53,074 nucleotides of DNA from UBA5287 sp041672395 (GTDB lineage: Bacteria > Bacteroidota > Bacteroidia > Bacteroidales > Dysgonomonadaceae). The stretch's first letter is position 1. Every line of letters starts with the position of its first letter. Made by a program: the position numbers and the translations under genes. This document shows positions 24,131 through 32,281 of this stretch, in pieces. A model generated the notes under the pieces. The model ran no database searches and was not told the DNA's origin. It was given only the letters and a program-made list of their open reading frames with translations. The stretch is taken from NCBI GenBank assembly GCA_041672395.1, contig JBAYZS010000013.1, positions 1 to 53,074 of the forward strand. Direction: 5' to 3'.

Positions 24131-25615
24131 ATGAAAATTAAAAACTACATCATTTCACTTTTATTATTTTGTGGATTCACAGGGTTGATAAACCTGCAGG
24201 CACAAAATAATATAGATAGTTTAACACTGCAGGATGGAAAACTTATCCTGAATTTAGAAACAGCTATTGATATTGCCTTAAGCGAAAATCCTTCAATTAA
24301 GGTGGCAGATATGGAAATCACCAAAAAAGAGTATGCCAATAAAAGTGCAAAAGGTGCGTTGTTGCCTCAATTGGATTTAATTGGACAATATCAACGGACT
24401 ATTAAAAGACAAACGGTTTACTTTGATGGGGGATTCGGAATTGGAGGTGATATTGATCCTACAAAATATACTCCTGAAGAACTGAAAATTGCACAGGTTA
24501 TCGGAAAACTTTTCGCTCCTGATCCTTCTACTTCTTCTTCCAGTGAGGGGGTTCAAATGGGTAGGTTCAATATGTGGACTACCGGTCTGAATGTTAGTTT
24601 GCCTCTAATCGTGCCTTCTTTATGGAAAAATATTCAAATGACGGAGGTGGATATCGAGCTTGCTATAGAACAATCAAGGGCTTCAAAGATTAATATGGTA
24701 AATCAGGTAACAAAAGCTTTTTACAGTATGCTGTTGGCTCAAGATAGTTATCGGGTTTTTAAAGAAACTTACACTACTGACTCATTGAATCTGGTTAATA
24801 TTACCAATCGCTTTAAACAGGGGGTTGTTGCTGAATATGATGTAATTACAGCTGATGTGAGGATGAAGAGTCTGATACCAACCATTCTTCAATCGGAAAA
24901 CATGATGAAGATTGCCGAAATTCAACTTAAAATGTTGATGGGAATCGATTCTGAAGTGCCTCTGAAAATTGAAGGGGCACTTACTGATTACGAAGAGGAT
25001 ATCTTTAATACGCTTATTCCGGCAGATACTTCGCTGATGAATAATAGCGACCTCAAACAGTTTGATCTGGGGACCCAGCAGGCTAAAAATGTTGTCGAAC
25101 TACAGAAATCGCAGTTTTATCCGGTTCTCACAAGTAGTTTCAACTATTCGTACATGAGCCAAAATAACGATTTCAAGTTTAAAGATTATCGATGGGACCC
25201 TTATTCAGTGGTCGGAATAACATTGTCTATTCCTTTGTTCAATGGTGGACAAAGATATCATAATCTAAAACAATCGCAGATTCAAGTTAATCAGCTCCAA
25301 GAACAACGTAAGGATGTTGAACGGGGACTAAAACTTCAAATCAAGAATAGTATGGATTTGATAAACAAAAATATTGAACAAATTATCGCTACACAATCTT
25401 CAATCAAACAAGCGCAAAAGGGTTATGAAATTACTGTTAAACGCTATGAAACAGGATTGGGTACAATAGTTGATGTAAATTCTGCTGCACTGGCTGTCAC
25501 AAATGCTCAACTGCAATACAGAAATGCAATCTATGATTATCTGGCTGCTAAAACGGACCTGGAAAAAGTATTGGGATATTCTGTAAATCCTTTTGGAGTT
25601 GAAACAAACAAATAA
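24131..25615 (+). CDS. TolC-family outer membrane efflux protein
   Basis: 494 residues with a signal peptide (IISLLLFCGFTGLINLQAQ). Two OEP repeats: one starting LNLETAIDIALSENPSIKVADMEI near 40 and a second after 310 (LGTQQAKNVVELQKSQFYP). Long helices such as QIQVNQLQEQRKDVERGLK form the periplasmic tunnel. It provides the outer-membrane exit duct of the tripartite pump with the two genes that follow. Position between TetR and the adaptor gene confirms its role. Confidence 0.93.
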   Translation: MKIKNYIISLLLFCGFTGLINLQAQNNIDSLTLQDGKLILNLETAIDIALSENPSIKVADMEITKKEYANKSAKGALLPQLDLIGQYQRTIKRQTVYFDGGFGIGGDIDPTKYTPEELKIAQVIGKLFAPDPSTSSSSEGVQMGRFNMWTTGLNVSLPLIVPSLWKNIQMTEVDIELAIEQSRASKINMVNQVTKAFYSMLLAQDSYRVFKETYTTDSLNLVNITNRFKQGVVAEYDVITADVRMKSLIPTILQSENMMKIAEIQLKMLMGIDSEVPLKIEGALTDYEEDIFNTLIPADTSLMNNSDLKQFDLGTQQAKNVVELQKSQFYPVLTSSFNYSYMSQNNDFKFKDYRWDPYSVVGITLSIPLFNGGQRYHNLKQSQIQVNQLQEQRKDVERGLKLQIKNSMDLINKNIEQIIATQSSIKQAQKGYEITVKRYETGLGTIVDVNSAALAVTNAQLQYRNAIYDYLAAKTDLEKVLGYSVNPFGVETNK

Positions 25616-25640
25616 TTGAATTAAATAAAAATCACATAAT

Positions 25641-26663
25641 ATGAAAATGTATAATCTGGTAAAATTTACCCCTTTTATTGCAATTCTTTTGCTTGCTTCT
25701 TGCAGTGGACTTTCAAAGAAAACTGAAAGTACCGATACTGTTATAGAAAAACAAAAAGTAAAGATTGAAACTGTTGCATTGATTCCTATTGAACAGAATG
25801 TCTCTTTTACGGCTACTGTTGAACCTAATTTGGTGAATAATATTTCACCTGCTATGGGTGGACGTATACGTAAAATAAATGTGGATGTTGGTGCGTACGT
25901 GAGCAAAGGTCAGGCTTTGGTTCAAATGGATAATACAAGCCTTTCACAACAGGAAACTCAACTGGCTACTCTTAAAAGAGACTACGAACGTTATTTGGAA
26001 TTGTATCAGGTTGGTGGTATTTCAAAACAACAGCTCGATCAGGCTAAAAGTCAACTTGACGTTATGCAATCGGCTATAGGTAATATAGCAGAAAATACAG
26101 TGCTCAGAAGTCCTATTAGCGGTGTGGTTACTGCACGCAATTATGACGCTGGCGATGTGGCTGCTGGACTGCCTATTCTTACGGTTCAGGACATTAATCC
26201 GGTGAAGGTTAAAATAAATGTATCGGAATCGTTTTATAATAAGGTGACTAAAGGTCAAAATGCTAAAGTTCAAATGGATGCTATCGGTGATGAGGTGTTC
26301 GAAGGAAAAGTGTCTCTTCTATATCCAACGCTTGATCAGGTTTCACACACGTTTCCTGTCGAAATCACAGTGAAGAATACTGATAATAAAATCAGACCGG
26401 GTATGTTTGCTCGTGTTGAAATGAATTTTGGTGTGAACGAAAGACCGCTTCTTCCGGATAGAGCTGTTCTAAAACAGGTGGGATCAAACGATCGCTATGT
26501 TTTTGTTGAAAAGGATGGAAAAGCTATTTATACGTTGGTTGATTTAGGTATTCGTCTGGATGATAAATATGAAATTATTTCTGGCTTAAATGCTGGTGAC
26601 AGGGTTATTGTTGAGGGTAATAACGGACTGATTGATGGTAGCGAGGTCGAAATTGTTAAATAA
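25641..26663 (+). CDS. RND efflux periplasmic adaptor (membrane fusion protein)
   Basis: 340 residues, a lipoprotein (lipobox LASC near residue 21) as is usual for AcrA-type adaptors. The order is typical: beta-barrel start SFTATVEPNLVNNISPAMGG, lipoyl half-motif GAYVSKGQALVQMD, a short alpha hairpin (TQLATLKRDYERYLELYQ), second lipoyl half LRSPISGVVTARNYDAGDVAA, then barrel and membrane-proximal domains ending VEGNNGLIDGSEVEIVK. The hairpin is short compared with AcrA. It bridges the TolC-like and RND proteins encoded on either side. Confidence 0.93.
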   Translation: MKMYNLVKFTPFIAILLLASCSGLSKKTESTDTVIEKQKVKIETVALIPIEQNVSFTATVEPNLVNNISPAMGGRIRKINVDVGAYVSKGQALVQMDNTSLSQQETQLATLKRDYERYLELYQVGGISKQQLDQAKSQLDVMQSAIGNIAENTVLRSPISGVVTARNYDAGDVAAGLPILTVQDINPVKVKINVSESFYNKVTKGQNAKVQMDAIGDEVFEGKVSLLYPTLDQVSHTFPVEITVKNTDNKIRPGMFARVEMNFGVNERPLLPDRAVLKQVGSNDRYVFVEKDGKAIYTLVDLGIRLDDKYEIISGLNAGDRVIVEGNNGLIDGSEVEIVK

Positions 26664-26688
26664 TAACCTTAAAGATTAAAAAGATAAG

Positions 26689-29600
26689 ATGAAAGTATAC
26701 GAAACCGCCGTCAAAAACCCAGTCGGAACTTCTTTGATTTTCCTTGGGGTTGTGTTGATTGGCTTGTTGTTTTCACGTCAACTACCGATTGACTTGTATC
26801 CGCAGATTGAAATGAATGTTATCACTGTAATCACGAACTACTCGGGAGCTGGTGCTGATGATGTCGAGACTAACGTCACCAGACCACTTGAAGATGTTCT
26901 AAACTCTACAGAGAACCTGAAAAATATTACATCACAATCTAAGGATGGTGTTTCAATGATCATGCTTGAACTTGAATTTGGTTCAAACATGGATAATGCG
27001 ATGAACGATATCAGGGATAAAATAGATCTGATCAAAAACTTCCTGCCTGATGGGGTGGAAAATCCTATGATTCTTAAGTTTAGCTCTGACATGATTCCGG
27101 TAATGGTGCTTTCTGCTACTGCCGATGAGAGTGCGGATGCTTTATATAAGGTGTTGGATGATCAAATTGCTAATCCTTTGAATCGTATTAAAGGGGTAGG
27201 AACTGTATCGGTTGGAGGTGCTCCTCAACGAGAGGTTCAGATAAATGTGAAACCCGAAAAACTTGAAGCTTATAACATCTCTCTTGAACAAGTTGCCCAA
27301 GTTTTAGCTGCTGAGAATGTAAATGTACCGGCTGGCGATTTGGATATTGGCTCGCAAACTTACATGCTACGTTTGGAAGGTGAGTTTAACGAAAGTCGTC
27401 AATTTAACAATATAATTGTTGGAAACCACAGTGGACAACCAATCTATCTTCGTGATGTAGCTGTTGTAAAAGATACGGTGCAGACGCGTATTCAAGAAAA
27501 CTATACTAATGGAAAGCGAAGTGCTTCTATCATTATACAAAAACAATCGGGATCAAATACGGTGTCAATTGCTAATGAGGTAAAAAAACAGTTACCGGAA
27601 TTGCAGAAAAATCTCCCACCTGATGTAAAAATTGAAACGGTAATGGACTCTTCGGAATACATTAATGCGTCTATTTCCAGTTTGTTTGAAACTATCTGGC
27701 TTGCACTTATTATTGTTGCTTTCATCGTGGTTTTCTTCCTGGGTGGCTGGCGTCCTACAATAATTATTTTGCTCACTATACCAATTTCTTTGATTGGGTC
27801 GTTCATTTATTTGTACATCACGGGTAATACGCTGAATATTATTACATTATCGGCACTTTCTATTACCATCGGTATGGTTGTGGATGATGCCATAGTGGTG
27901 CTTGAAAATATAACTACTCATATTGAACGAGGGAGTCGACCAAAACAGGCTGCTGTATATGGTACTGAAGAGGTTTCTCTGTCTGTAATGGCTTCTACAC
28001 TTACAATTATAGCTGTATTCCTTCCTATGACAATGGTTGGTGGTTTTGCAGGAATCATGTTTAAACAGTTGGGTTGGATGGTAACAATTATCATTTCTTT
28101 GTCTTTGATAATCGCAATGACTTTGACGCCAATGTTGAGCTCAAGATTAATGAAATCTGCAAAAGAAACTAAAAAGAATAAATTCGACAAATGGTATGAC
28201 AAAAACATACTCCCTCTACTGGACAAGTTCGATTATTCGTATTCTAGATTGGTTAATAAAGTAGCCCGAAACAGAAGAAAGACGATTCTTATTATTGTTG
28301 GTATATTTATCGCTGGTGTTGTAATAGTTGCATCATCATTGAAAACGGAATTTATGCCTGCTTCTGATAATAATAATATTTCTATGACTATCGAAATGCC
28401 TACGGGTACACGCATGGAGATAGCACGCAAAAAGGCTTCTGAAATTGTTGAGTTGCTTAATAAAAAGTATCCTGAAATTAAAATTGTATCATTTGCTGTC
28501 GGACAGGCTGGTGAAGATAATGTGTATGCTGCAATGTCAAGCAATGGCTCAAATATTATAACCTATACTTTGCGACTTGTTGAAGCGGATCAGCGTAATA
28601 AGTCCATATTTGATATTTCAGACGAAATTAGACAGGATCTGGCTGCAATGCCCGAAATTTATAAATATCAGGTGAATCCTGGGGGTGATCAAGGGGGTGG
28701 AATGACTTCCGGTAGTTTTGTAAAGGTTGATGTCTTTGGATATGATCTGACAACTACCGACAGAATTGCAAAAGAACTGCAAACAAAACTTTCTGATGTA
28801 AAAGGACTTCGTGATATTGCTATCAGTCGAAAAGATTACAGAATGGAGTATCAAGTTAAGTTCGATAGGGAAAAACTTTCTCTTAACGGAATAACTATGA
28901 GCGCTGCTGCTAATACAATCAGAAATAGGATGAATGGACTTATCATGACTCGGTTCCGTGAAGATGGTGAAGAATATAATGTTCGCGTACGTTTTGATGA
29001 GGAATATCGTCAATCAATTTCAGATATTGAAAATATTCTGATCTATACTCCTACTGGCGTTGGTGTTAGGGTTCGGGATCTTGGAACGGTAGTTGAAAGT
29101 TCTTCATTGCCTGAAATTAATAGGGAAGATCGTGAACGTATTGTAAGCGTTCAGGGAACACTTTATAAACGTGCATTAAGTGACGTGGTAAAAGATGTGG
29201 AAGCTGTTATCGCAACCGTTTCAACTCCATCAAATGTGCAAGTTGAGATAAGTGGTACGCTGGAGGATCAACAGGAAGCTTTTAGTCAATTGGGACTATT
29301 GCTGTTAATTGTATCACTATTGGTTTATATCGTATTAGCTGCTCAGTTTGAATCTCTGCTCTATCCGTTTATGATTATTCTGACGGTACCTTTTGCATTT
29401 ATTGGTGCTTTACTGTCGCTGGTTGCATTTGGTCAACCACTTGGTATTATGGGATTTATCGGGTTGATTATGTTGGTGGGTATGGTGGTGAAGAATGCTA
29501 TCGTGCTAATTGACTACATCAACCTTAATCGTGAACGTGGTATGTCTGTAATAACTGCTGTTGTGCATGGTGGACGATCTAGGTTGCGTCCTGTTGTCAT

Positions 29601-29874
29601 GACAACGCTTACTACCATATTAGGTATGGTTCCGTTGGCAATAGGTACGGGACAAGGCTCTGAAATGTGGCAATCATTAGGATTGACGGTAATTGGTGGT
29701 ATGACTTTCTCTACAATTATCACACTGATTCTTGTTCCTGCTCTTTATGGTGTATTTGCAGCTAATGGAATAAAGAAAAGAAGAAAGATTCATTTGAAAA
29801 CATACGAAAAAAAGCATGGAACAGGTAATACAAAAGAACTAAAGTCGAATCTCAATAACAATGAACAGATATGA
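26689..29874 (+). CDS. RND efflux permease (HAE1/AcrB-like)
   Basis: 1061 residues, a normal size. Proton-driven inner-membrane pump. It opens with VKNPVGTSLIFLGVVLIGLL (TM1) and RPLEDVLNSTENLKNITSQS in the porter domain; TM4 contains GMVVDDAIVVLENI with the paired Asp residues of the proton relay, and the second half repeats the pattern (GLIMLVGMVVKNAIVLIDYIN). Multidrug (HAE1) rather than heavy-metal type is favoured by these motifs. The C-terminal tail (KRRKIHLKTYEKKHGTG onwards) is long and polar. The last 4 bases overlap the PII-like gene. Confidence 0.95.
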   Translation: MKVYETAVKNPVGTSLIFLGVVLIGLLFSRQLPIDLYPQIEMNVITVITNYSGAGADDVETNVTRPLEDVLNSTENLKNITSQSKDGVSMIMLELEFGSNMDNAMNDIRDKIDLIKNFLPDGVENPMILKFSSDMIPVMVLSATADESADALYKVLDDQIANPLNRIKGVGTVSVGGAPQREVQINVKPEKLEAYNISLEQVAQVLAAENVNVPAGDLDIGSQTYMLRLEGEFNESRQFNNIIVGNHSGQPIYLRDVAVVKDTVQTRIQENYTNGKRSASIIIQKQSGSNTVSIANEVKKQLPELQKNLPPDVKIETVMDSSEYINASISSLFETIWLALIIVAFIVVFFLGGWRPTIIILLTIPISLIGSFIYLYITGNTLNIITLSALSITIGMVVDDAIVVLENITTHIERGSRPKQAAVYGTEEVSLSVMASTLTIIAVFLPMTMVGGFAGIMFKQLGWMVTIIISLSLIIAMTLTPMLSSRLMKSAKETKKNKFDKWYDKNILPLLDKFDYSYSRLVNKVARNRRKTILIIVGIFIAGVVIVASSLKTEFMPASDNNNISMTIEMPTGTRMEIARKKASEIVELLNKKYPEIKIVSFAVGQAGEDNVYAAMSSNGSNIITYTLRLVEADQRNKSIFDISDEIRQDLAAMPEIYKYQVNPGGDQGGGMTSGSFVKVDVFGYDLTTTDRIAKELQTKLSDVKGLRDIAISRKDYRMEYQVKFDREKLSLNGITMSAAANTIRNRMNGLIMTRFREDGEEYNVRVRFDEEYRQSISDIENILIYTPTGVGVRVRDLGTVVESSSLPEINREDRERIVSVQGTLYKRALSDVVKDVEAVIATVSTPSNVQVEISGTLEDQQEAFSQLGLLLLIVSLLVYIVLAAQFESLLYPFMIILTVPFAFIGALLSLVAFGQPLGIMGFIGLIMLVGMVVKNAIVLIDYINLNRERGMSVITAVVHGGRSRLRPVVMTTLTTILGMVPLAIGTGQGSEMWQSLGLTVIGGMTFSTIITLILVPALYGVFAANGIKKRRKIHLKTYEKKHGTGNTKELKSNLNNNEQI

Positions 29875-30164
29875 AAGCAGTAATGATAATGTTAGATCAG
29901 GCACACTACGATGAGATTGTGAAGAGTCTGAGTAAATTAAATATACGTGGTTTCACTTCCTGGAAATCAGTTCTCGGTAAAGGATCTGAAACAGGTGATC
30001 CACACTATGGAAGTCATGCATGGCCATCAGTTAATGATGCTATCATAACTATTGTTGAAGATAAGCGTGTTAAGTCTTTGCTTGAGTACTTGAAAAAACT
30101 GGATGAGGATTATGAAAATCTGGGATTACGCGCTTTTGTATGGAATATAGAAGATATGATTTAA
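29871..30164 (+). CDS. PII-like protein coupled to the RND pump gene
   Basis: 97 residues with a ferredoxin-like PII pattern: KAVMIMLDQAHYDEIVKSLSKL (beta-alpha), GFTSWKSVLGKGSETGDPHYG (the T-loop position), and NDAIITIVEDKRVKSLLEYL. Similar short PII-family proteins lie next to RND pumps in other Bacteroidetes. The ATG overlaps the RND stop (29871-29874), so the two are made together. A role sensing a nucleotide or substrate and adjusting pump activity is inferred, not shown. A strong terminator follows, making it the last gene of the operon. Confidence 0.82.
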   Translation: MKAVMIMLDQAHYDEIVKSLSKLNIRGFTSWKSVLGKGSETGDPHYGSHAWPSVNDAIITIVEDKRVKSLLEYLKKLDEDYENLGLRAFVWNIEDMI

Positions 30165-30222
30165 AGTGTTTTCTAAGAGTGACTAGTTCTAAATAGCCTT
30201 TACAGGTTTTTAAACAAAAATT

Positions 30223-30254
30223 AAAGCATCCTCTATTTAAAGGGGATGCTTTTT
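30223..30254. terminator. Bidirectional terminator between efflux operon and GlsB-like gene
   Basis: AAAGCATCCTCT (30223-30234) pairs with AGGGGATGCTTT (30241-30252) around a 6-base loop, with one G-T pair and T tails on both sides. It ends the efflux operon on the plus strand and the convergent GlsB-like gene on the minus strand. Confidence 0.85.
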
Positions 30255-30260
30255 AATTCT

Positions 30261-30521
30261 TTAATTTGTTCCTTTCCTTCTTAACGATGCATAGATTGCG
30301 AGTACAATTATTGAACCACCAATGGCTAGTAATAATGTACGAAGACTAAATTCGTTTATTCCTTCCCAACCAAATAATGAACCAATAGCGCCACCTACTA
30401 TGGCTCCAATAATGCCGATAATAATTGTAATTATCAAACCTCCGGGGTCTTTTCCCGGACGAAAAGCTTTTGCTACTGCACCTGCAATTAGTCCTAAGAT
30501 AATCCAAGATAAAATTCCCAT
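30261..30521 (-). CDS. GlsB/YeaQ/YmgE family stress-response membrane protein
   Basis: 86 residues with three membrane helices and the family's glycine-rich repeats: SWIILGLIAGAVAKAF, GLIITIIIGIIGAIVGGAIGS, and LLLAIGGSIIVLAIYASLRR. Members are small inner-membrane proteins induced by general stress in several bacteria; the molecular function is not known. It is convergent with the efflux operon and shares its terminator. Confidence 0.9.
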   Translation of the reverse strand: MGILSWIILGLIAGAVAKAFRPGKDPGGLIITIIIGIIGAIVGGAIGSLFGWEGINEFSLRTLLLAIGGSIIVLAIYASLRRKGTN

Positions 30522-30584
30522 AATAATTGAATGTTTAGTTAATCATGTGAATATAACATTAATCAATCAACTATTGTTCGTTAT

Positions 30585-30734
30585 ATGAATTCTAACAATA
30601 CTTCCACTAATTGTAACTCTTCAGGCGATGCGACAGTTCAGCTTCAGTTGAGTAACAAAATCACATCTACTCCGCCTGTTCCAATGTTTGAACTAAAAAA
30701 TGGTTACAAAATCAATCAAAAGATTTTGTTTTAG
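30585..30734 (+). other. Doubtful 49-codon ORF ending at a hairpin
   Basis: Between the divergently placed GlsB and the radical SAM gene's 3' end is a plus-strand ORF starting MNSNNTSTNCNSS and ending NGYKINQKILF. Its 3' end overlaps an 8-bp hairpin (ACAAAATC/GATTTTGT, about 30703-30728) followed by TTTT. The amino-acid composition (Asn/Ser/Thr-rich start) and lack of a -7 element argue against a real gene, but the hairpin suggests some plus-strand transcript may end here. Confidence 0.2.
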
Positions 30735-30743
30735 GTAATTATA

Positions 30744-32036
30744 TTAAATATTATCTTTTTCGAAAAAGAATTGCTCTTCTCCAAATGCTGGCTTGAGTTG
30801 ATCAAACCAGGTCGCTTTGGGATCGTATTCAGCAAAGAAGGGAATGTCAACCCACGCAGGGTTCCTACCCTGAAGAAATCGCAGTACAAATACTTTTTCT
30901 CCTTTCACTTCTTGTACTCCCAAAACTTGTATTTTTCCCGGAGATGCACTCATACTGGGTCCTCTAACAGTTCTACATAATCCGCTAACTTTATTATATG
31001 AGTTTCGGAATATGTTCCAGCATTTTTCAAGTGGTAACTCAAAATATCTTTTCGAACCGGTGTCGCGTGCTATAAACATATAATAGGGAATACAGCCCAA
31101 ATCGACTTGTTTACGCCACATTTCCGACCATAATTCGGACTTATCGTTAATGTGCTTCATTAAGGGTGATTGCGTGCGAATTTGAGCACCTGTTGCACGA
31201 ATTCGTTTGATTGCTTGTTTAACAGCTGGCGTCGATAGTTCTACGGGATGATTAAAATGAGCCTGAATCGAAAGATTCTTACCTGCTTTTAATACTGATT
31301 CAAATAGTCGAATGATATCATCTGAATCGTTATCAGATAAAAATCGATAGGGCCAATAGCTTAAAGATTTTGTACCTATACGGATTGAGCGAACATGATC
31401 GAATTCGGGTTGTAGAAGTGGCTCAATGTAGCCTGCTAAAATTGAAGCTGACATGGTCATCGGATCGCCTCCGGTAAAAAGTATATCCGTAACTCGTTTA
31501 TGAGTTGACAGATATTTTAGAAGCAGGTCTGACTCCTTCATTGCAAACTTTAAACCACTCATTCCGGAAAATTGAGGCCAGCGAAAACAAAAAGTACAGT
31601 ACGCATGACAAGTTTGCCCTTGACTGGGGAAGAATAATACTGTTTCTGGATATTTATGTTGAATTCCTTTCAAAAACACTTCTCCAATTTGTGGGACGTT
31701 GTGCTCTTGTCCGGCAGGATTAGGGTTTAGTTCTAATCTGATAGCGTTAATCTTTTTATCTATTGTTTTTTTGTCCGCTTGCGCGTCTAACAGTTTTTTC
31801 AGGGCATTATAATGTTTGGGGTCTAACATCTCCTTACGTGGAAAATTTAGAGTGAACATAGGATCATTTTTCACATCTGACCAATCGATAAGTTCTTCAA
31901 CAACATAATTGTTGGTTTTAAAAGGGAGAACCCTTCCAACTATATCAATTGCTTGAATGATTTCTTTTGGAAGTTCTTGAATTTGAGGAATTTGTTGATA
32001 ATTGTTTAGATTGTACGTTTTTAATTTCTTACTCAT
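30744..32036 (-). CDS. KamA-family radical SAM enzyme (lysine 2,3-aminomutase-like)
   Basis: 430 residues. Radical SAM cluster CHAYCTFC gives C143, C147 and C150. FTGGDP at 187-192 is the SAM-binding glycine motif. PSMSASPGK places K368 where lysine 2,3-aminomutase binds PLP. These suggest a PLP- and SAM-dependent 2,3-aminomutase-type reaction. The N-terminal 100 residues are longer than in EpmB, and no epmA or lysine fermentation genes are adjacent, so the substrate (free lysine, glutamate or other) is undecided. It stands alone with its own -7 element (TATATTTG at 32076-32083, minus). Confidence 0.85.
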   Translation of the reverse strand: MSKKLKTYNLNNYQQIPQIQELPKEIIQAIDIVGRVLPFKTNNYVVEELIDWSDVKNDPMFTLNFPRKEMLDPKHYNALKKLLDAQADKKTIDKKINAIRLELNPNPAGQEHNVPQIGEVFLKGIQHKYPETVLFFPSQGQTCHAYCTFCFRWPQFSGMSGLKFAMKESDLLLKYLSTHKRVTDILFTGGDPMTMSASILAGYIEPLLQPEFDHVRSIRIGTKSLSYWPYRFLSDNDSDDIIRLFESVLKAGKNLSIQAHFNHPVELSTPAVKQAIKRIRATGAQIRTQSPLMKHINDKSELWSEMWRKQVDLGCIPYYMFIARDTGSKRYFELPLEKCWNIFRNSYNKVSGLCRTVRGPSMSASPGKIQVLGVQEVKGEKVFVLRFLQGRNPAWVDIPFFAEYDPKATWFDQLKPAFGEEQFFFEKDNI

Positions 32037-32075
32037 TAATGTCTTCTATTTTCAGTTAAATATTTTGTATATCTA

Positions 32076-32083
32076 CAAATATA
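32076..32083 (-). promoter_or_regulatory. -7 element of the radical SAM gene
   Basis: On the minus strand this reads TATATTTG, an exact TAnnTTTG, 40 bases upstream of the start codon. No clear -33 TTTG is visible. Confidence 0.45.
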
Positions 32084-32160
32084 AAAAAATAATTGACATT
32101 CTACGAATACCTTAATGGTTTTTATGGTTTAATAACTTCTAATTAATCAACATTTTATAG

Positions 32161-32233
32161 AGCCACAAGCGAGACTTGAACTCGCGACCTACGCGTTACG
32201 AATGCGTTACTCTACCAACTGAGCTATTGTGGC
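32161..32233 (-). tRNA. tRNA-Thr (anticodon CGT)
   Basis: 73 bases fold as a complete cloverleaf on the minus strand: acceptor GCCACAA/TTGTGGC, D arm GCTC/GAGT with AGTTGGTA, anticodon loop TTCGTAA (anticodon CGT, reads ACG), T arm GCGAG/CTCGC with TTCAAGT, discriminator T. CCA is not encoded. The pair closing the anticodon loop is an A-C mismatch (position 31-39), a small oddity. It lies downstream of secDF on the same strand. Confidence 0.95.
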
Positions 32234-32237
32234 AAAT

Positions 32238-32259
32238 CGGACTCCCGGATTGGAGTCCG
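32238..32259 (-). terminator. Hairpin between secDF and tRNA-Thr
   Basis: CGGACTCC pairs perfectly with GGAGTCCG across a 6-base loop, 22 bases after the secDF stop. On the minus strand the following bases (ATTTG) give only a weak U-tract and run directly into the tRNA, so this could be a weak terminator or a processing element for a joint secDF-tRNA transcript. Confidence 0.5.
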
Positions 32260-32281
32260 TTTAATTATTATAAGTAAGTGC

